Part shown: positions 23,179 through 35,008 of the stretch, in pieces
How positions within the stretch are numbered: position 1 is the first letter of the stretch
Layout of the letters: every line of letters begins with the position of its first letter
Assembly (NCBI GenBank): GCA_007258455.2
Contig: VDFB02270651.1
Coordinates: 699,790,217-699,854,216, forward strand
Length of the DNA: 64,000 bases
From: Sequoia sempervirens
Taxonomy: Eukaryota; Streptophyta; Pinopsida; Cupressales; Cupressaceae
Reading direction: 5' to 3'
The notes under the pieces: generated by a model
Database searches by the model: none
What the model was told of the DNA's origin: nothing
The model's input: the letters and a program-made list of their open reading frames with translations, nothing else
Made by a program: the position numbers and the translations under genes

Positions 23179-25783
23179 CTTTCAAGCTATAGAACCAAAA
23201 TATCCAAAAAATTAGAAAAAGTCTTGAAAAAATAGTTACCCTAATGAAAACCTAGCAAATAGGCGTCTTGGTGACAACAAAAACAAAACAAAAAATCCAA
23301 AAAAATAAAAATAAAAAAAAGGATCAAAAATAGTAAAGAGAAAAAATCGTCCTCTAGTGAAAACCACTTCGGTGGCACTTTGGGCAAGTACCTTGGTGAA
23401 AACCTAGCAAATAGGCACCTTGTGTAAATAAGCACTTTCCATCCACCAGGATCTTCATGGCTTATTTTGCATCATCCCTCCATCACACTTCCATCATCCA
23501 TCGCAATCCATATCCCCATCCATCATCTGTTTGACATCTACATCATAGCTCGGTCTTGTGTTCGTGTCATGATCCCTCCTAGTACTACTCGGCCCATTCT
23601 CAAGGTCAGTTTGTCCTGCCTCTATCGGAGTAGTCTATTGTTTCACATTGGAGGAATGTTCTCATTGGATCGGATTCGTGTATGTTCTTGAGGTCCCTAA
23701 AATTGAAAAATACAAAAACATCAAAAAATCAGAAAAATCCAAAAACATCAAAAAATCAAAAAAATCCAAAAACATTCATAAAATCAGAAAATCCAAAAAC
23801 ATTCAAAACATATCAAAATCCAAAAAACAAGTCAAAAATTCATTCAAAAAGTCAAAAAACAGAGTCGTCTTGTCGAACTACGGGTCTCTAAGCCTTGAAT
23901 GTAGGCAAGGTTGATCTTTGATCATCCCTCGAGACACTTAGGTTAGTCCTTTAGGAGTCTGTCATAATAAACTGGGAATCCATTTATCTCATCAATAATC
24001 AAGTTTGTGTTAGTTGAACTACATGGTATTTGCATGTATAACGTAGGCAAGGTTAATCTATTGATCAGACCCTGAAACCCCTAGGATAGATCCTTAGGTT
24101 AGTCTCTTGGTCAAAATTTCAAAAAACCCCAAAACATTTGAAAATTCAAAAAATCAAAACATTTGTAAAATCTCAAAAATACCAAAAATAGCCTCAAAAC
24201 ATTTCAAAAAATCCAAAAACATCCAAATATTTGAAAAAATCCATTTGTCTCATCTCACTTTCACCTACAATAAACATCACTCATAATAAACAATCGTCAT
24301 CCTCAACCTTTGGTGAAACAATCAAAAGCAAGTCTAGGAGATCAAAAGTGAAAACTCAAATGTCAAAATCTCAAGTCTAGGTTAGTATGTAAGCAAGTTA
24401 GTCAACTCTTTGTGTCAATAGCCTATCGTCCAATCAGTCCCATATCAAAATCATATGATATCATCATGTCCTAGGATGCATCCTTCCTACAATGGACATC
24501 AACATCAGGCATCACTGTAGTTTAATCTTGGCTAGTGGTATTGAAGAACATTAGCTTGTTTGTTTACTTTATCTATGTCATTTTGATTTATCTTATTATG
24601 CTCATTCCAAGGACCTCTTGATGATGTCCAAAATGAAGGGATTTAGAGAGATAGGAATGGGGCAATGATCGTGATCTTTTATTTGTTGTACTTGTTGGAT
24701 ATTCTTGTAAAATAACCTTGGTCATGCATGCTTTGTTTAGGTGTAGGGAGGATGTTTTAGGTATCTTGTTGACCACATAGGAAGGCTTTCCTTTCTATGT
24801 TTTGGCTAGAGATGTTTGAAATATCTGAACTACATTCTGAATAAGGTTTCGTACGCCAAGTGTGAACAAGAATACTCCTATCTAATTGTCAAGTCAAAGT
24901 CCATCACACTAGGTACAACGTCATCTTGGTTCTTTATACCTTGATGCATCATGCCTACATGTGTAATCAAACATAAGGTAATTGGCCCTTTGAAAATCCC
25001 AACTCCTCGAAAATCAATCATCATTATCATCATCTCATGTCTTGTTGGAATCTCCTTTTTTCTTCTATCTCTTTCTTTTCATGCTAACACGGTACCATGA
25101 CAGTTAATCAAATCATCATCACCATTGCATCCATCCTGCATTCATAAACCATCAGCACATGGCATATTGCAGATCAAATAGGAAACATTAAATCATATCA
25201 TAACATTGCATTTCCATTATACATAATATAAATTGGTTATTCTAAGCATCTCATGAATCATTGCATTGCACTCATTTCACATAAACATAAAAAAAATCAT
25301 CCCATAGCATTATAAACATCTGCATCATCATAGCATCATTTGCATTACACTATCACATATCATATATCAAAGTATCCATATCATAAACATCATTTGCATT
25401 CATCATATCATAGATATTGTCATAACATTCATGAAAATCATCATACCACATTGTCATAAGTGCATATCATACATAGAAAAGGTACATTACATTATACCAT
25501 CCATCATTGCATAATATAGATTTGTTAGTCTAAGCATTTGCACCATCATAACATTTTGCATACATCATTAAAAATGCATAAGAAAAAGGTACTAAAAAAG
25601 AAATGCATCCATACATCATCACATAGCATATCCATCACATAAACATCATGGCATCGTAAGATAGAATCATTACATAGCATGTAGAAATTAAAATCCATCC
25701 ATAATGCATCAAAGTAAAGATAGGACATAGCATATCACATCGGATCAAAATCATCATGTCATATATCATCAAAATATACACTA
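23179..25783 (+). other. V1 3' non-coding region, low complexity
   Basis: No gene. 23190-23440 has repeats of CCTAATGAAAACCTAGCAAA type matching the V2 post-coding block. 23695-24240 is a decayed A-rich array of CCAAAAAC / AAAATC units. 24240-25130 shows nothing recognisable. 25130-25780 is rich in CATATCAT / ATCATA words on the plus strand. Confidence 0.55.
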
Positions 25784-27712
25784 TCATTGTACAAAAATTG
25801 GATCAATGTACATGTGTATGTCAATAAGTACAAAATGTCCCATGGGGCTATCAAAAATGAGCCCATGGGGCGCAAAAAGAATCTTGTCTCGATCAAAATG
25901 AGGACTAGCCTTGTTGGCTACTGCCCTCGCCACCTGATCTCTCTCTCTCTTCTCCTATGTCGATCTGTGGCCTGTCCTCTGTGAAAAATCAAGGCCTCAG
26001 CCTAGTCTCGGCACAGCCTGGTGGTAGTGCATCCTATAATAGTCAGCCTCCTAGATGGCCTCCTTGTATACTCGAAGTGATACTATGCTCTGGGAGGAGG
26101 ATGTAGTTATGCTCTCTAGTTGATGTCATCTTCCCATCTCAGCTATTTCATGTAGCTATGTGGCCTATCTCTGCAAAATGGCTTGATCCTGCTCTACTCT
26201 GGCTTGATCTCTCTCAGCTATCAGTGCCTACACTTGGGCCTGCAACTACAAAATTTTCCCATCTCTAGGATTTGGCTATAGGGGAGGCTACACGTGGGGC
26301 TGATCCTAATCCCCATCTCTAGGTGGTGTCGGGATCCTATCCTAATGTCCTGGATCCCAGTCCTATCGGGGGGTATCTTGTCTATGCTCTCCATCCTATG
26401 GATCTCAGTGTGGCTGATCCTAGGGTCCATGATCCTAAACCTGGTGCACCGGTGGTGGCCCACCACCTCCTTGATCTTGATCTTCATCCCCCTGGCCCTT
26501 TCCTACTCCCCTACCTCTGGCTCTCCATCGAGCAAATGGTGTTCCTGGAACTATAATTCTAAGAGGTAGCCTAAACCAATCTCTGTAGGCCTGCGTAGTC
26601 CCTAGATCTTCCTGTCCCTGGTCATATGGCCATGGCTTGGCCACCAGCTGCATGAAACTCTAAACTGCATCATGGGTAGGTATATAGTAGCCCCAAGAGC
26701 TCTGGCTCGTCGTCCTCACAAAAATAGCCACGTATTGATCATCTAGACTGTCTTGTGGCTCGTCGAACTATCTCTAAACCCTGCTCGACAAGTACATCTC
26801 AAGCATCGTGTGCTCCCTACCCTGCATAAGTTTGTCCTAGCCGGTGAAGAAGAGTTGTGCATCATCAAGCCATGTGGGTTGTCCAAGGTATGACCACCAT
26901 CTGAACACTCGCATATCGTCAAGGACCCTCCTCCAATGAGGAATCTTGTGTTTTCCTATATGTGTAAATGAAAGACCTCTGTATCGCCAGACCATTGGAT
27001 CATCTAGCTCCATCAGAATAGGTACCACTCTCAAATGAAGCACAAGGATGTACTCCCATGCCTAGATATGTAGGCGTGTAACTCCCACCCCAAGTACTCT
27101 GCCATCTAGATAAGAAAATTCATGATCTCTATAAAGTGAGGCTAGCAGAACTGGACCCCATGCAAATAGTTTCGATTGTCGCCAGACCATGTACTCCCAA
27201 GCGAGCCCCCATCCAGGACTGAAGTATCAGCCCTGCCGATCTGGTGCAACGAGACCTGATATGATGGCTGCAATGACTAAGCAGTAGGGTGACACGATAG
27301 GCCTATGGTGCTCTAGCTCAATTTGGTCCTCATAGAATACAATCTAATCAGTGTCCATGATGGCATAACAGGCCTCCCTCCCAACATCCATATCATAAAT
27401 AACCCACTCACCATGGATGGGAAATCTTAGGATCTACCACACATCCTCCAGTGTGACTATGGCCTCGCCTATCAGAAGGTGGAATGAGGATGTCTCACTA
27501 TGCCATCTCTCAGCAAGTGTCCTCATCATGCCCAAGTGTGTCTACACAGGTGGTGCATAGGCAATGTACCAAAGTCCCATCTCTCCTAGGAAATCCTATT
27601 GTTGATCAGTCGGATCGCCTAAAAGGCCAAAAATCTCTCAGGACCTGTGCTCACATAAGTAGATCTCCCTCACCTCCTCCTACATTAGGAAAGTCACCGT
27701 GTTAAAATTCAT
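25784..27712 (-). pseudogene. Antisense ORF of V1 resembling plant mobile domain (PMD/MAIN-like) protein
   Basis: Read on the minus strand from ATG 27712-27710 to TGA 25786-25784, one frame runs 643 codons without any indel, although roughly two dozen stops interrupt it, nearly all one transition from CAG, TGG or CGA. The N-terminal half resembles the plant mobile domain (PF10536): LGEMGLWYIAYAPP, RTLAERWHSETSSFHLLIGE, AIVTLEDVW, RFPIHGEWVIYDMD, then PDDPMVWRYRG-like and WRRVLDDMRVFRWW segments. The C-terminal half is Gly/Arg/Asp/Gln-rich (RWRARGRGVGKG), then a probable coiled coil (ALIAERDQARVEQDQAILQR). PMD proteins include MAIN/MAIL1 and transposon-borne relatives. Antisense ORFs between integrase and the 3' LTR are known in Tat elements (for example maize Grande). 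Function in the element is unknown. The family call is from remembered sequence patterns. Confidence 0.65.
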
Positions 27713-27719
27713 TGAAAAA

Positions 27720-28003
27720 AATCTTGATCGTAGCTTGTCCCAACATTCTGAAGTAACTCTAGCGTTGCTACCTGTGAAGGTGGTGCAGTTTACAAACTCC
27801 AAATTGTGCCACTAGGAGCTTCAAAGTCCCAAATCGCACCGCGATGTCACAGTTTGGGATGGCGAGTTAGTTTAAGTGAAAACCCTAGTTTTAAAGGGCA
27901 CCACAGTGGTGCACTTTGCGAAAGCAACCAAGTTTGGAATTTGAACCCAAACTCCAAACTGCACCGCGGCGTCGCTACTCGCAATGATAGTGCAGTTTGA
28001 ACC
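27720..28003 (+). repeat. Short GTGCAGTTT/AAACTGCAC repeats before V1 3' LTR
   Basis: Several copies of AAACTCCAAACTGCACCGC and its reverse complement form (GGTGCAGTTT) are scattered here. The same words occur just downstream of the primer sites of V1 (4225-4540) and V2 (10330-10500). Being present in both orientations, they could form stem-loops. The expected polypurine tract is not visible; it was probably lost with the first 31 bp of the LTR. Confidence 0.55.
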
Positions 28004-29238
28004 CAATCATTTCTTGGTCTAACCATTTAATCAAATACCCTTATTTGATTAAATTCAACAATTTTCCTCCCTTAATTAAATAAATCATTTATCTGATTAA
28101 GTCATTTTCTCTCGTTAATTAAATCAATCAATCTGATCTAATTAACCCTAGCTCTTTATTTAATTAAATAAATCAATTTAATTTAATTAATTTCTAAAGT
28201 CACTCTATTGAATTAAATAAATTAAACCTTATTTAATTTAATCTAACCAATCATACCCTTTAGTTAAATAAAACAAAATATTTATTTAACTATTTCTAAA
28301 ATCACATTCTTCTCATCTTTGATTTAAATCAACCCATAAATCTAAGTCAAATTTGTCACATCATCTAATCCCTCATTAAATCAATTAACCCTTGATTAAT
28401 TTAATTCTAATCCATGTCCCATCCTCTAGATTTTTCCACTTTCACATTAAAATAGATTTAATTCATTTATTAAATCTCTATTTTCTCTCAACATGGCATA
28501 ATAGAGGAATATTCCTTCAAATTTGAAATCCCTCCAAGTGGACTTAGTCCTTCCAACAAGACATTTATTTCTTCTTACAAGTCCTTTTTCCTTGAGCCAA
28601 GTGGTATTTAAGTCATTCATTTTTCCCTCTTCCTTTTCATTTCACTAATTTCAAATTTCACTTAAATGCATTTATGGGCACATTCATCAAAATATGCAAA
28701 TTCTTCATCCATTCATCTCTTGACAAGTGGCACCTTTCCATTGGTTGAAAGTTAGTCCCACATTGCTTCATTTTAGGAATTTCTCCATCTTATCATTCTA
28801 TAAATAAGAGGTTTCTTTCCTTATTTCATCATCCACAATTTGAAAAACTTATTATACTCAAATCCATACTCAATCATAGCAATTCTCATCCATTTCATCA
28901 AGTCTTAGCTAGGTTATGCAGGTTTTTCATCTTGGAGCACACTTGAATCTTCAACAAAAGTGGGTCAATCATCATCAAATCATCAAGAGCTTGCATAGGA
29001 GTTGGGAAAGGGCCAATTTCCACATCAAATTGGAACCAACTCCCCCATAAGATTAAGAGTTTGCATGTTTTTAATAGGATTAATCTATTTCTTTGTTTTT
29101 TCATTGTGTTCTTGCTTTTATTCCTATTTTGAACATTGTTAAATGGATTTTATGAGGAACTTGGATCTTAACTTGCATTTGAATCTTCTAATGTGTTTAT
29201 TTGTTGTGTTTTGCAAGTACTAGGTTCTTGGTTCTACA
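28004..29238 (+). repeat. V1 3' LTR, lacking first 31 bp
   Basis: Nearly co-linear with 2902-4137, ending GGTTCTACA. TATAAATA lies at 28799-28806. It pairs with the 2871 LTR rather than with V2 by similarity. Confidence 0.83.
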
Positions 29239-29449
29239 GAAAGTATCTATTTGAGTTTATATTACTCAATTATAAAGAATTTAGTTACTAGATGTTAAGC
29301 ATCTTTTACAGAAAAATTCAAAGGCTAGAGTAGGTATCTTTTTGATGTTGGAAGCCATTTTCAACAGGTGAGATGTTGGAATCTAGGTTTACCTATCATC
29401 TATCTTAGTTTTAAGTAATTAAATTTACAAAACTTTATACTAGCAAATA

Positions 29450-30410
29450 TTTTGAGAGCATCCTTGCAAAATTCATTTTGTGCATATCCTACAATTATTG
29501 CATTCTATGAGATGACATCTCTTTGAGGCATTCCATCAAAGAGTTCACGTGTCTTGTGTACGTTTCCACATTTTGCATACATGTCTAATAGAGCATTCTC
29601 AACCATAATATCTAACAAAAATCCCCCATCTATTATGCTCTAATGGATGTTCATACCCTGCTCCAAAGCTCCCATTTTGGCATAGGCAGGGAGGATGCTA
29701 GCATAGGTTGTGGAATTTGGCTTCACACCTGCTAATTGCATTTTCTTGAAAGTTTCTAATGCCTTTTTAGCAAATCCATTTTTTGCATATCCTGGAATCA
29801 TCACATTCCATGAGATGGAATCTCTTTCAGGCATTTTGTCAAATAGTTCGCATGCCTTGTCTATGCTTCCACATTTTTCATACATGTCTACTAGGGTAGT
29901 TGCAACTAGAACATCTGACAAAATTCCTCTATTATTTATACTCTGATGGATGTTCATACCCTGTTCCAAAGCCCCCATTTTGGCATAGGTAGGAAAGATG
30001 TTGGCAAAGGTTGTGGAATTTGGCTTTATACCTGCCAATTACATTTGCTTGAAAGTTTCTAAAGAATTTTCATCAAATCCATTTTGTGCATATCCAGCAA
30101 TAATTGCAGTCCAAGAGATGACATCTCTTTAAGGCACTCTATCAAAAACTTCACATGCTTTCTCTATGCTTCCACATTTTTCATACATGTCAACCAAAGC
30201 ATTTCCAACTATAATATTAGACGAAAATCCCCCTTCTATTATTCTTTGATGGATGTCCATACCCTGTCCAAAGCTTCCATTTTGGAACGCGCAAAGAGGA
30301 TGTTGGCAAAGGTTGTGGAGTCTGGCTTTAAACCTGCAAATTGCATTTGCTTGAAATTTTCTAAACCCTTTTCAACATATCTAATTTGTGTAAATCCTGC
30401 AATAGATTTC
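29450..30410 (-). pseudogene. PPR protein (PLS-type pentatricopeptide repeat) fragment, broken
   Basis: Plant PPR proteins of this type bind organellar RNA for editing or processing. Minus-strand translation gives tandem units across about 320 codons: FANIFPTYAKMGALEQGMNI, LVDMYEKCGSIDKACELFDK, MPERDSISWNVMIPGYAKNG and ALETFKKMQLAGVKPNSTTY, repeated about four times. One block (30038-29640) is open. The flanking units are kept in frame but carry TAG/TAA at Gln positions (FKQM*LAG, VP*RDVIS, NIH*SII) and TAG for Trp (DVIS*NAI). No start, signal or C-terminal E/DYW domain is present. It is an internal fragment with about 4-5 stops. Confidence 0.82.
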
Positions 30411-30431
30411 CTTTCTCTCCTATCATCAGGC

Positions 30432-30486
30432 CATCGGTGGGATGAGGTCTCCTATTCCAATGTTGCTTCGATGGGGATGTCGTTAG
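30432..30486. repeat. 55-bp block shared with 1621-1675
   Basis: Second copy of the block near the COG1 fragment. It begins where PPR similarity ends, so it may mark the capture breakpoint. Confidence 0.5.
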
Positions 30487-33169
30487 TATTAGGATCTTGG
30501 CCGTAATTTTCATTTTAATTCAGGTTGTCCATTACATGTTCAGTTTAGTAACTAGGGGTGAGGATAGGTCTCTCCATTTTAATTTTCATTGACCGTGGGT
30601 GATAGAAAGGCAAGAAGAATTGGAAAGCGAACGAAGGATAACTTCAACACTCTTCTCACATAGCAACAAATATAATCTATTTTGTGATATGCGACTATTT
30701 AATGAATGATTAGTTGGGTATTATTTTTAATAAATACTTAATTGGCTCATCCATAGATACGCCGAAGAAGTGTGGAATCTCAAAATATTAAAAAAAAATA
30801 GTCTATGTTGTTTTTTCATACATTTGTGCAATATATATTCATAATATTATCTATATAGTTATAATATATTTTTTAAAATAAAAGTTCTTTATTTAATATA
30901 TAATATATATTATTAATAATATTATCATTTTTAAATCATGTATATAATATATAATAAAATAACTATAATTAATATATATTATTTTATAATATATAATACC
31001 AAAACTATAAAAATTATAATTATGAATACATATAATATATATAAAATAATTATTGATAATATATAATCATAATATAAAAATAATAAATATTATTAATAAC
31101 TATAATATATAATAAATATTAATAATTTTATTAATAAAATATTGTTGTTCATAGATTTTAACTATCATTTTAAAGTGCATAAACTAATTTATTATCGTTA
31201 GAGTTTTACATTTCTCTAGACTACCTTAATACGCAATAGTAAATATCTAAATATAAACCTAGTTTAGTATTAGAAGGTAGTCAACATTAATTTCTTTTTT
31301 AATTCTAAACCGACACTCCACACGCTACCTACTACAACCTGACATTTCCCATTTTTTACAGTATTAAATGTTCGGTACTATTTTGTATGAATACTATGAT
31401 CAATTCAAAAATTCCTTTAAAAGAAACTCATAAAATGAGATTTTAAGATAAAAATGGCATTCTTTAGAGCTTACTTATGTTGAATATGTTTGAAACTGTA
31501 AAGATTTATCTTATGTTGAACATGTTTGAAATTGTAAAGATTTATCTAAATCAGTCTTGATGCCATGCAGGAGTTGTATATATGTTGAACTCTATTGGGA
31601 AGGACCATAATGAGGAGTAATTGAAAATTGATAATTGTAATGCAAGGATGCACATTTTACTTAAGATATAATTTTGTTGTGTTGTTGAATTTCATAGTTC
31701 AATAATTGGGAGTCTCAATGATCTTGTATACCCAAAGTGTATGTGATAGAAAGAAATTAGATAGTCATGTCGATTAGTTTGACAATTTGAATGATCTTGA
31801 GTTCATAAGTACATGGTGATAATTTTTGACAAATAATATAATTTCTTATTGCATTTATCATAGAAACAAAGGCCTCTTTTGATTGTAGCAGAGGATGTAG
31901 AGAGTGAAGCATTGGCTACTTTGATCTTTGAAATTGATGATTTTTTTACTAAATTGACAATGTTTGAAGTTTTTTTTTCTTTCTTAGATGTTGAGTCTAA
32001 TTATTATGTTTAATGTTGTGTTGCAACTTGTAGGTGAGTATGTTGATATGATAAACGCTAGCATTGTTGATCCTCTAAAATTTATCAGAATTACATTAGT
32101 TGATGCAGAAAGGTAAAACTATTAATCTTTATTATAATTAGTGGAACTTGCAACTACAATATCTGATAAAAATCTACTTCCAAATATGCTTTTGATGGAT
32201 GTTATATCTAATTCTAATACATTCACTATATCTAGTGCCTAAGTTTAGGGTGTCATAGTTGGAAAATGAAAAGAAAATGTTTGAATTTTATCCTCTGTAT
32301 TATTTGACTTTTCTGATTTTTTGATGTTCAAATCTCGAAACCTTATTTTCAGGCTGCTTCTCCAAATTGGAGAAGTGAAAGGTGAATACCAGAGAGGAAG
32401 ATTTTGGAGGAGCCAAAACCAATAGCAGCTAGAAAACTATGGATTTGCAAGGGGATTAAATGGTTCAAACCCCTATAGGAGGTCACTACCCTTCCAAAAG
32501 GACTGTAGTTAAGGAAGGGGAAAATAGTATAAGTATATGAAAATAGGAGTATTTTATTTATATAGTGTCTATAAGTTGTATAGTGTCAGTGAGACATTGA
32601 ATGTAACCAATGAGATTTTGATTTTCCAATGAGGCTTAATGAAGTAAATTTTTAGAGTGGTTTTTTCTCCACTCATAAATACTGTGTTGTGGATCCTCTT
32701 GATTTGTAATATGTTTGTGTTTGTGTCTGATCAATCATATTTTTTCAAGCATTTTAGCCTTCATTTTATGGTATTTTTTAACATTTGAATATCTATTGTA
32801 ACTAAGGGTTATTTTTAGGTTATATTAAGGTTAGCAAAGACTAAGAAACCCAAAGAAATTACAAAGTACAAAGGAAGTAAATAAAAGAACAATTATACTA
32901 GCTAATCGCTGAGACCTGCATGATTCACCTTTGTAACACCTTCTAACTTGTTGGTTGACGTATTGCCCTTAGATCAAACATGCGAGCAATCTGGAAATAA
33001 ATGTCTAAGTCCTACACCAAGCTTTGAAGGATTTGATCAAAGTTTATGTCTATGCCTAAATGATTAAAAATGCCTATGCCTAAATATGCCAAAACTTAAT
33101 GAAATATGCCAATAAATGCTACGATGCCTGCAAAAATTCCTAAGTATGTCAGTGCGTAAGTGTGTATAT
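30487..33169. other. AT-rich spacer
   Basis: No coding structure. 30820-31140 is almost pure A/T with ATATAATATA words. A roughly 38-bp tandem duplication lies at 31472-31546 (unit TTATGTTGAAYATGTTTGAA, then TGTAAAGATTTAT). 31550-33169 holds no element or gene I recognise. Confidence 0.5.
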
Positions 33170-34080
33170 CTAAAAATGAGAGGAAAATAGCATTTTATAG
33201 AAAATGCCATTTTGAATGGACGGATGAGATTGACTTTCGACAGAGACCTAAAATTAGAGGACGAGATTAAATTTGATAATCCCTAATCAGCGTTAGGGAA
33301 AAATCCTTAGACGAGTGGTTGAGATGTCATCTGAGAAGATCGAATCGGTGGTGGAGAATAAATGAGATAATTAATTAGAAAATAAAGATTTTTGAAAATC
33401 AAGAAGATAAAGACTGCCTAATTTTGTGAGATTCAAAAAATCAAGAAGATAAGAGTTGAACTGAAGATTAGATTTGGAAAATCAAGAATCTGCCCGATTA
33501 TTTGATTTTTAGAAGATTAGTTACCATTTTGAATTAAATTAATTCAGAATATGGATTTTGTGAAATAATAAATAATCAATTTTCAGATTATTTACCAAAA
33601 TGGACTATCAGTTAAGAATGTGATGACATTTTAAATAATTTTATTTATTTAAAATGAGAGGAATATTAATTTTGACAATTAAATAATTAAAGATAATTAT
33701 TTAATTTAGCAAATAAGATTAATTAATTAAATATATTAATCAATTCATTTAATTATGACAATTAGTGACATATTAAATAAATAAATAAAACTTATTTATT
33801 TAATAATCAGGAGGAAATGACTGAAGAAGGGTAATTAAATAAATTAAGAAATTTATTTAATTAGGCGAAGACTTAGACAATTAATGACGTATTTAATAAA
33901 TAAATAAAATTTATTTATTTAATAATCATGAAGAATAAAAAGACATGAATTAGTTAATCAATAGTCGAATGTGGACCAAGGACATAATTAAATGTCATAA
34001 TTATGCTAGGATGAAAGTGGTAAAAATAGAGCTTGCAGGCCTAGGTCATTTTTAAGTGTTTACATCTATGATACTTGAAG
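33170..34080. repeat. LTR-like AT-palindrome region of unknown family
   Basis: Two copies, about 120 bp apart (33763-33810 and 33880-33929), of an inverted repeat AATAAATAAATAAAA / TTTATTTATT. The architecture resembles the V LTR palindrome arrays in reverse orientation, but no LTR ends, primer site or coding region could be placed. Confidence 0.3.
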
Positions 34081-34127
34081 TTTATATGCATAAATTTGTG
34101 AGGATTAATTAAGTTAGATTTGATTTG

Positions 34128-34590
34128 TAATGACTAAATTAATGACTAAATATATAACTAAATAAATGACAGCCATGGCTAAATAAATGACTAGTTAACA
34201 ACAATCAATGACTAAATTAATGACTAAATTAATGACTAAATATATGACTAAACAAATCACTGCCATGACTAAATAAATGACTAAATTAATGACTAAATCA
34301 ATGACCAAATCAATAACTAAATAAATGACTAAAATAGTTTAGTCATAAATTTGGTGGTGTCCTAAATGACTACAAATAAATCACTAAAATAGTCACGTGA
34401 CTCAAATTAATGACTAAATAAATGACTAAATCAATGACCAAATTAATGACTAAAATCAATGACTAAATAAATGACTAAAATTGGTTGTCATAAATTTAGT
34501 GGTGTTATAAATGACTACAAATAAACCACTAATAGTCACATGACTAAAGTTAGTCATTTATATGCAATTTTTAGTAGTTTATTTAGTCAT
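34128..34590. repeat. Minisatellite of TAAATGAC-type units
   Basis: About 30 degenerate copies of an 11-12 bp unit (AATGACTAAATT or AATGACTAAATA). A higher-order repeat of about 145 bp lies inside it: GTGGTGTCCTAAATGACTAC at 34361 and GTGGTGTTATAAATGACTAC at 34500. Reverse-complement copies (TTTAGTCATA) flank the right end. Confidence 0.75.
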
Positions 34591-34921
34591 ATGTTGGTGT
34601 TTGTGTACTAGTGTATAAATCCTACACCACAATTGTTAGCTATAAAACAACATGATGCAAACAATATTTGACATGATGGATGACACTTGAAAATGCTCTT
34701 AAATGCTTGATAATATTCCCTTGAAATTCCTTGAATGCTCTTGTGAATGCTCAAATGCTCTTGTGAACTCTCTTGAATGCTAGGTATGAAAATGAGAGAA
34801 AGAACCTTGTATTTATACATAATTATGCAATAATTCCCAAAATTACAACACTGCAGGCTGACCTTAGATCTTGGAGAATAAAAACTCACTAGAAATTTAG
34901 ATAAAATTTGAATTTTGAGCT

Positions 34922-35008
34922 AAAGGGGACTCATTCACCACCCTGGGTGAATGGATCCCACCTAAGGGGACTCATTCACCCATAATGGCGAATGAGTCCC
35001 ACCTTAGG
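34922..35008. repeat. Twin hairpins with GGGGACTCATTCACC arms
   Basis: AAAGGGGACTCATTCACC (34922-34939) faces GGTGAATGGATCCCACC. Then CCTAAGGGGACTCATTCACC (34961-34980) faces GGCGAATGAGTCCCACCTTA (from 34987) across a 6-bp loop. The second stem is about 20 bp with few mismatches. Confidence 0.6.

Larger units (their letters stand above)
2871..29238 (+). mobile_element. V1: Ty3/gypsy Tat-lineage LTR retrotransposon, degraded, carrying nested V2
   Basis: V1 is bounded by LTRs at 2871-4137 and 28004-29238 that match each other much more closely than either matches the V2 LTRs. Order inside: primer site 4141, leader to 7079, Gag N-terminal half 7080-9007, V2 insertion 9008-16799, Gag C-terminal half and protease to 18960, linker, RT, RNase H, a second RNase H, integrase to 23178, AT-rich 3' region, antisense PMD-like ORF 25784-27712, then the 3' LTR. 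The internal length without V2 is about 16 kb, and the dual RNase H arrangement marks the Tat/Ogre lineage. Gag to protease stays in one frame (frame of position 7080), RT to second RNase H returns to that frame, and integrase is in another. Dozens of in-frame stops make it inactive. No matching target-site duplication was found (acgct before, gaaag after), so the outer boundaries are less certain than the domain order. Confidence 0.82.

Noticed and set aside
25130..25780. CRISPR-like array from repeated CATATCAT words
   Set aside because: No constant repeat or spacer length; simple-sequence DNA in a plant element.
2866..29243. Target-site duplication for V1
   Set aside because: ACGCT and GAAAG do not match; the boundaries rest on LTR similarity only.
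29640..30506. Plus-strand ORFs over the PPR region
   Set aside because: Antisense of the clearly recognisable PPR repeats.
33170..34080. Reverse-oriented V-family LTR
   Set aside because: Only the AT-palindrome style matches; no alignable LTR ends or TATA region.
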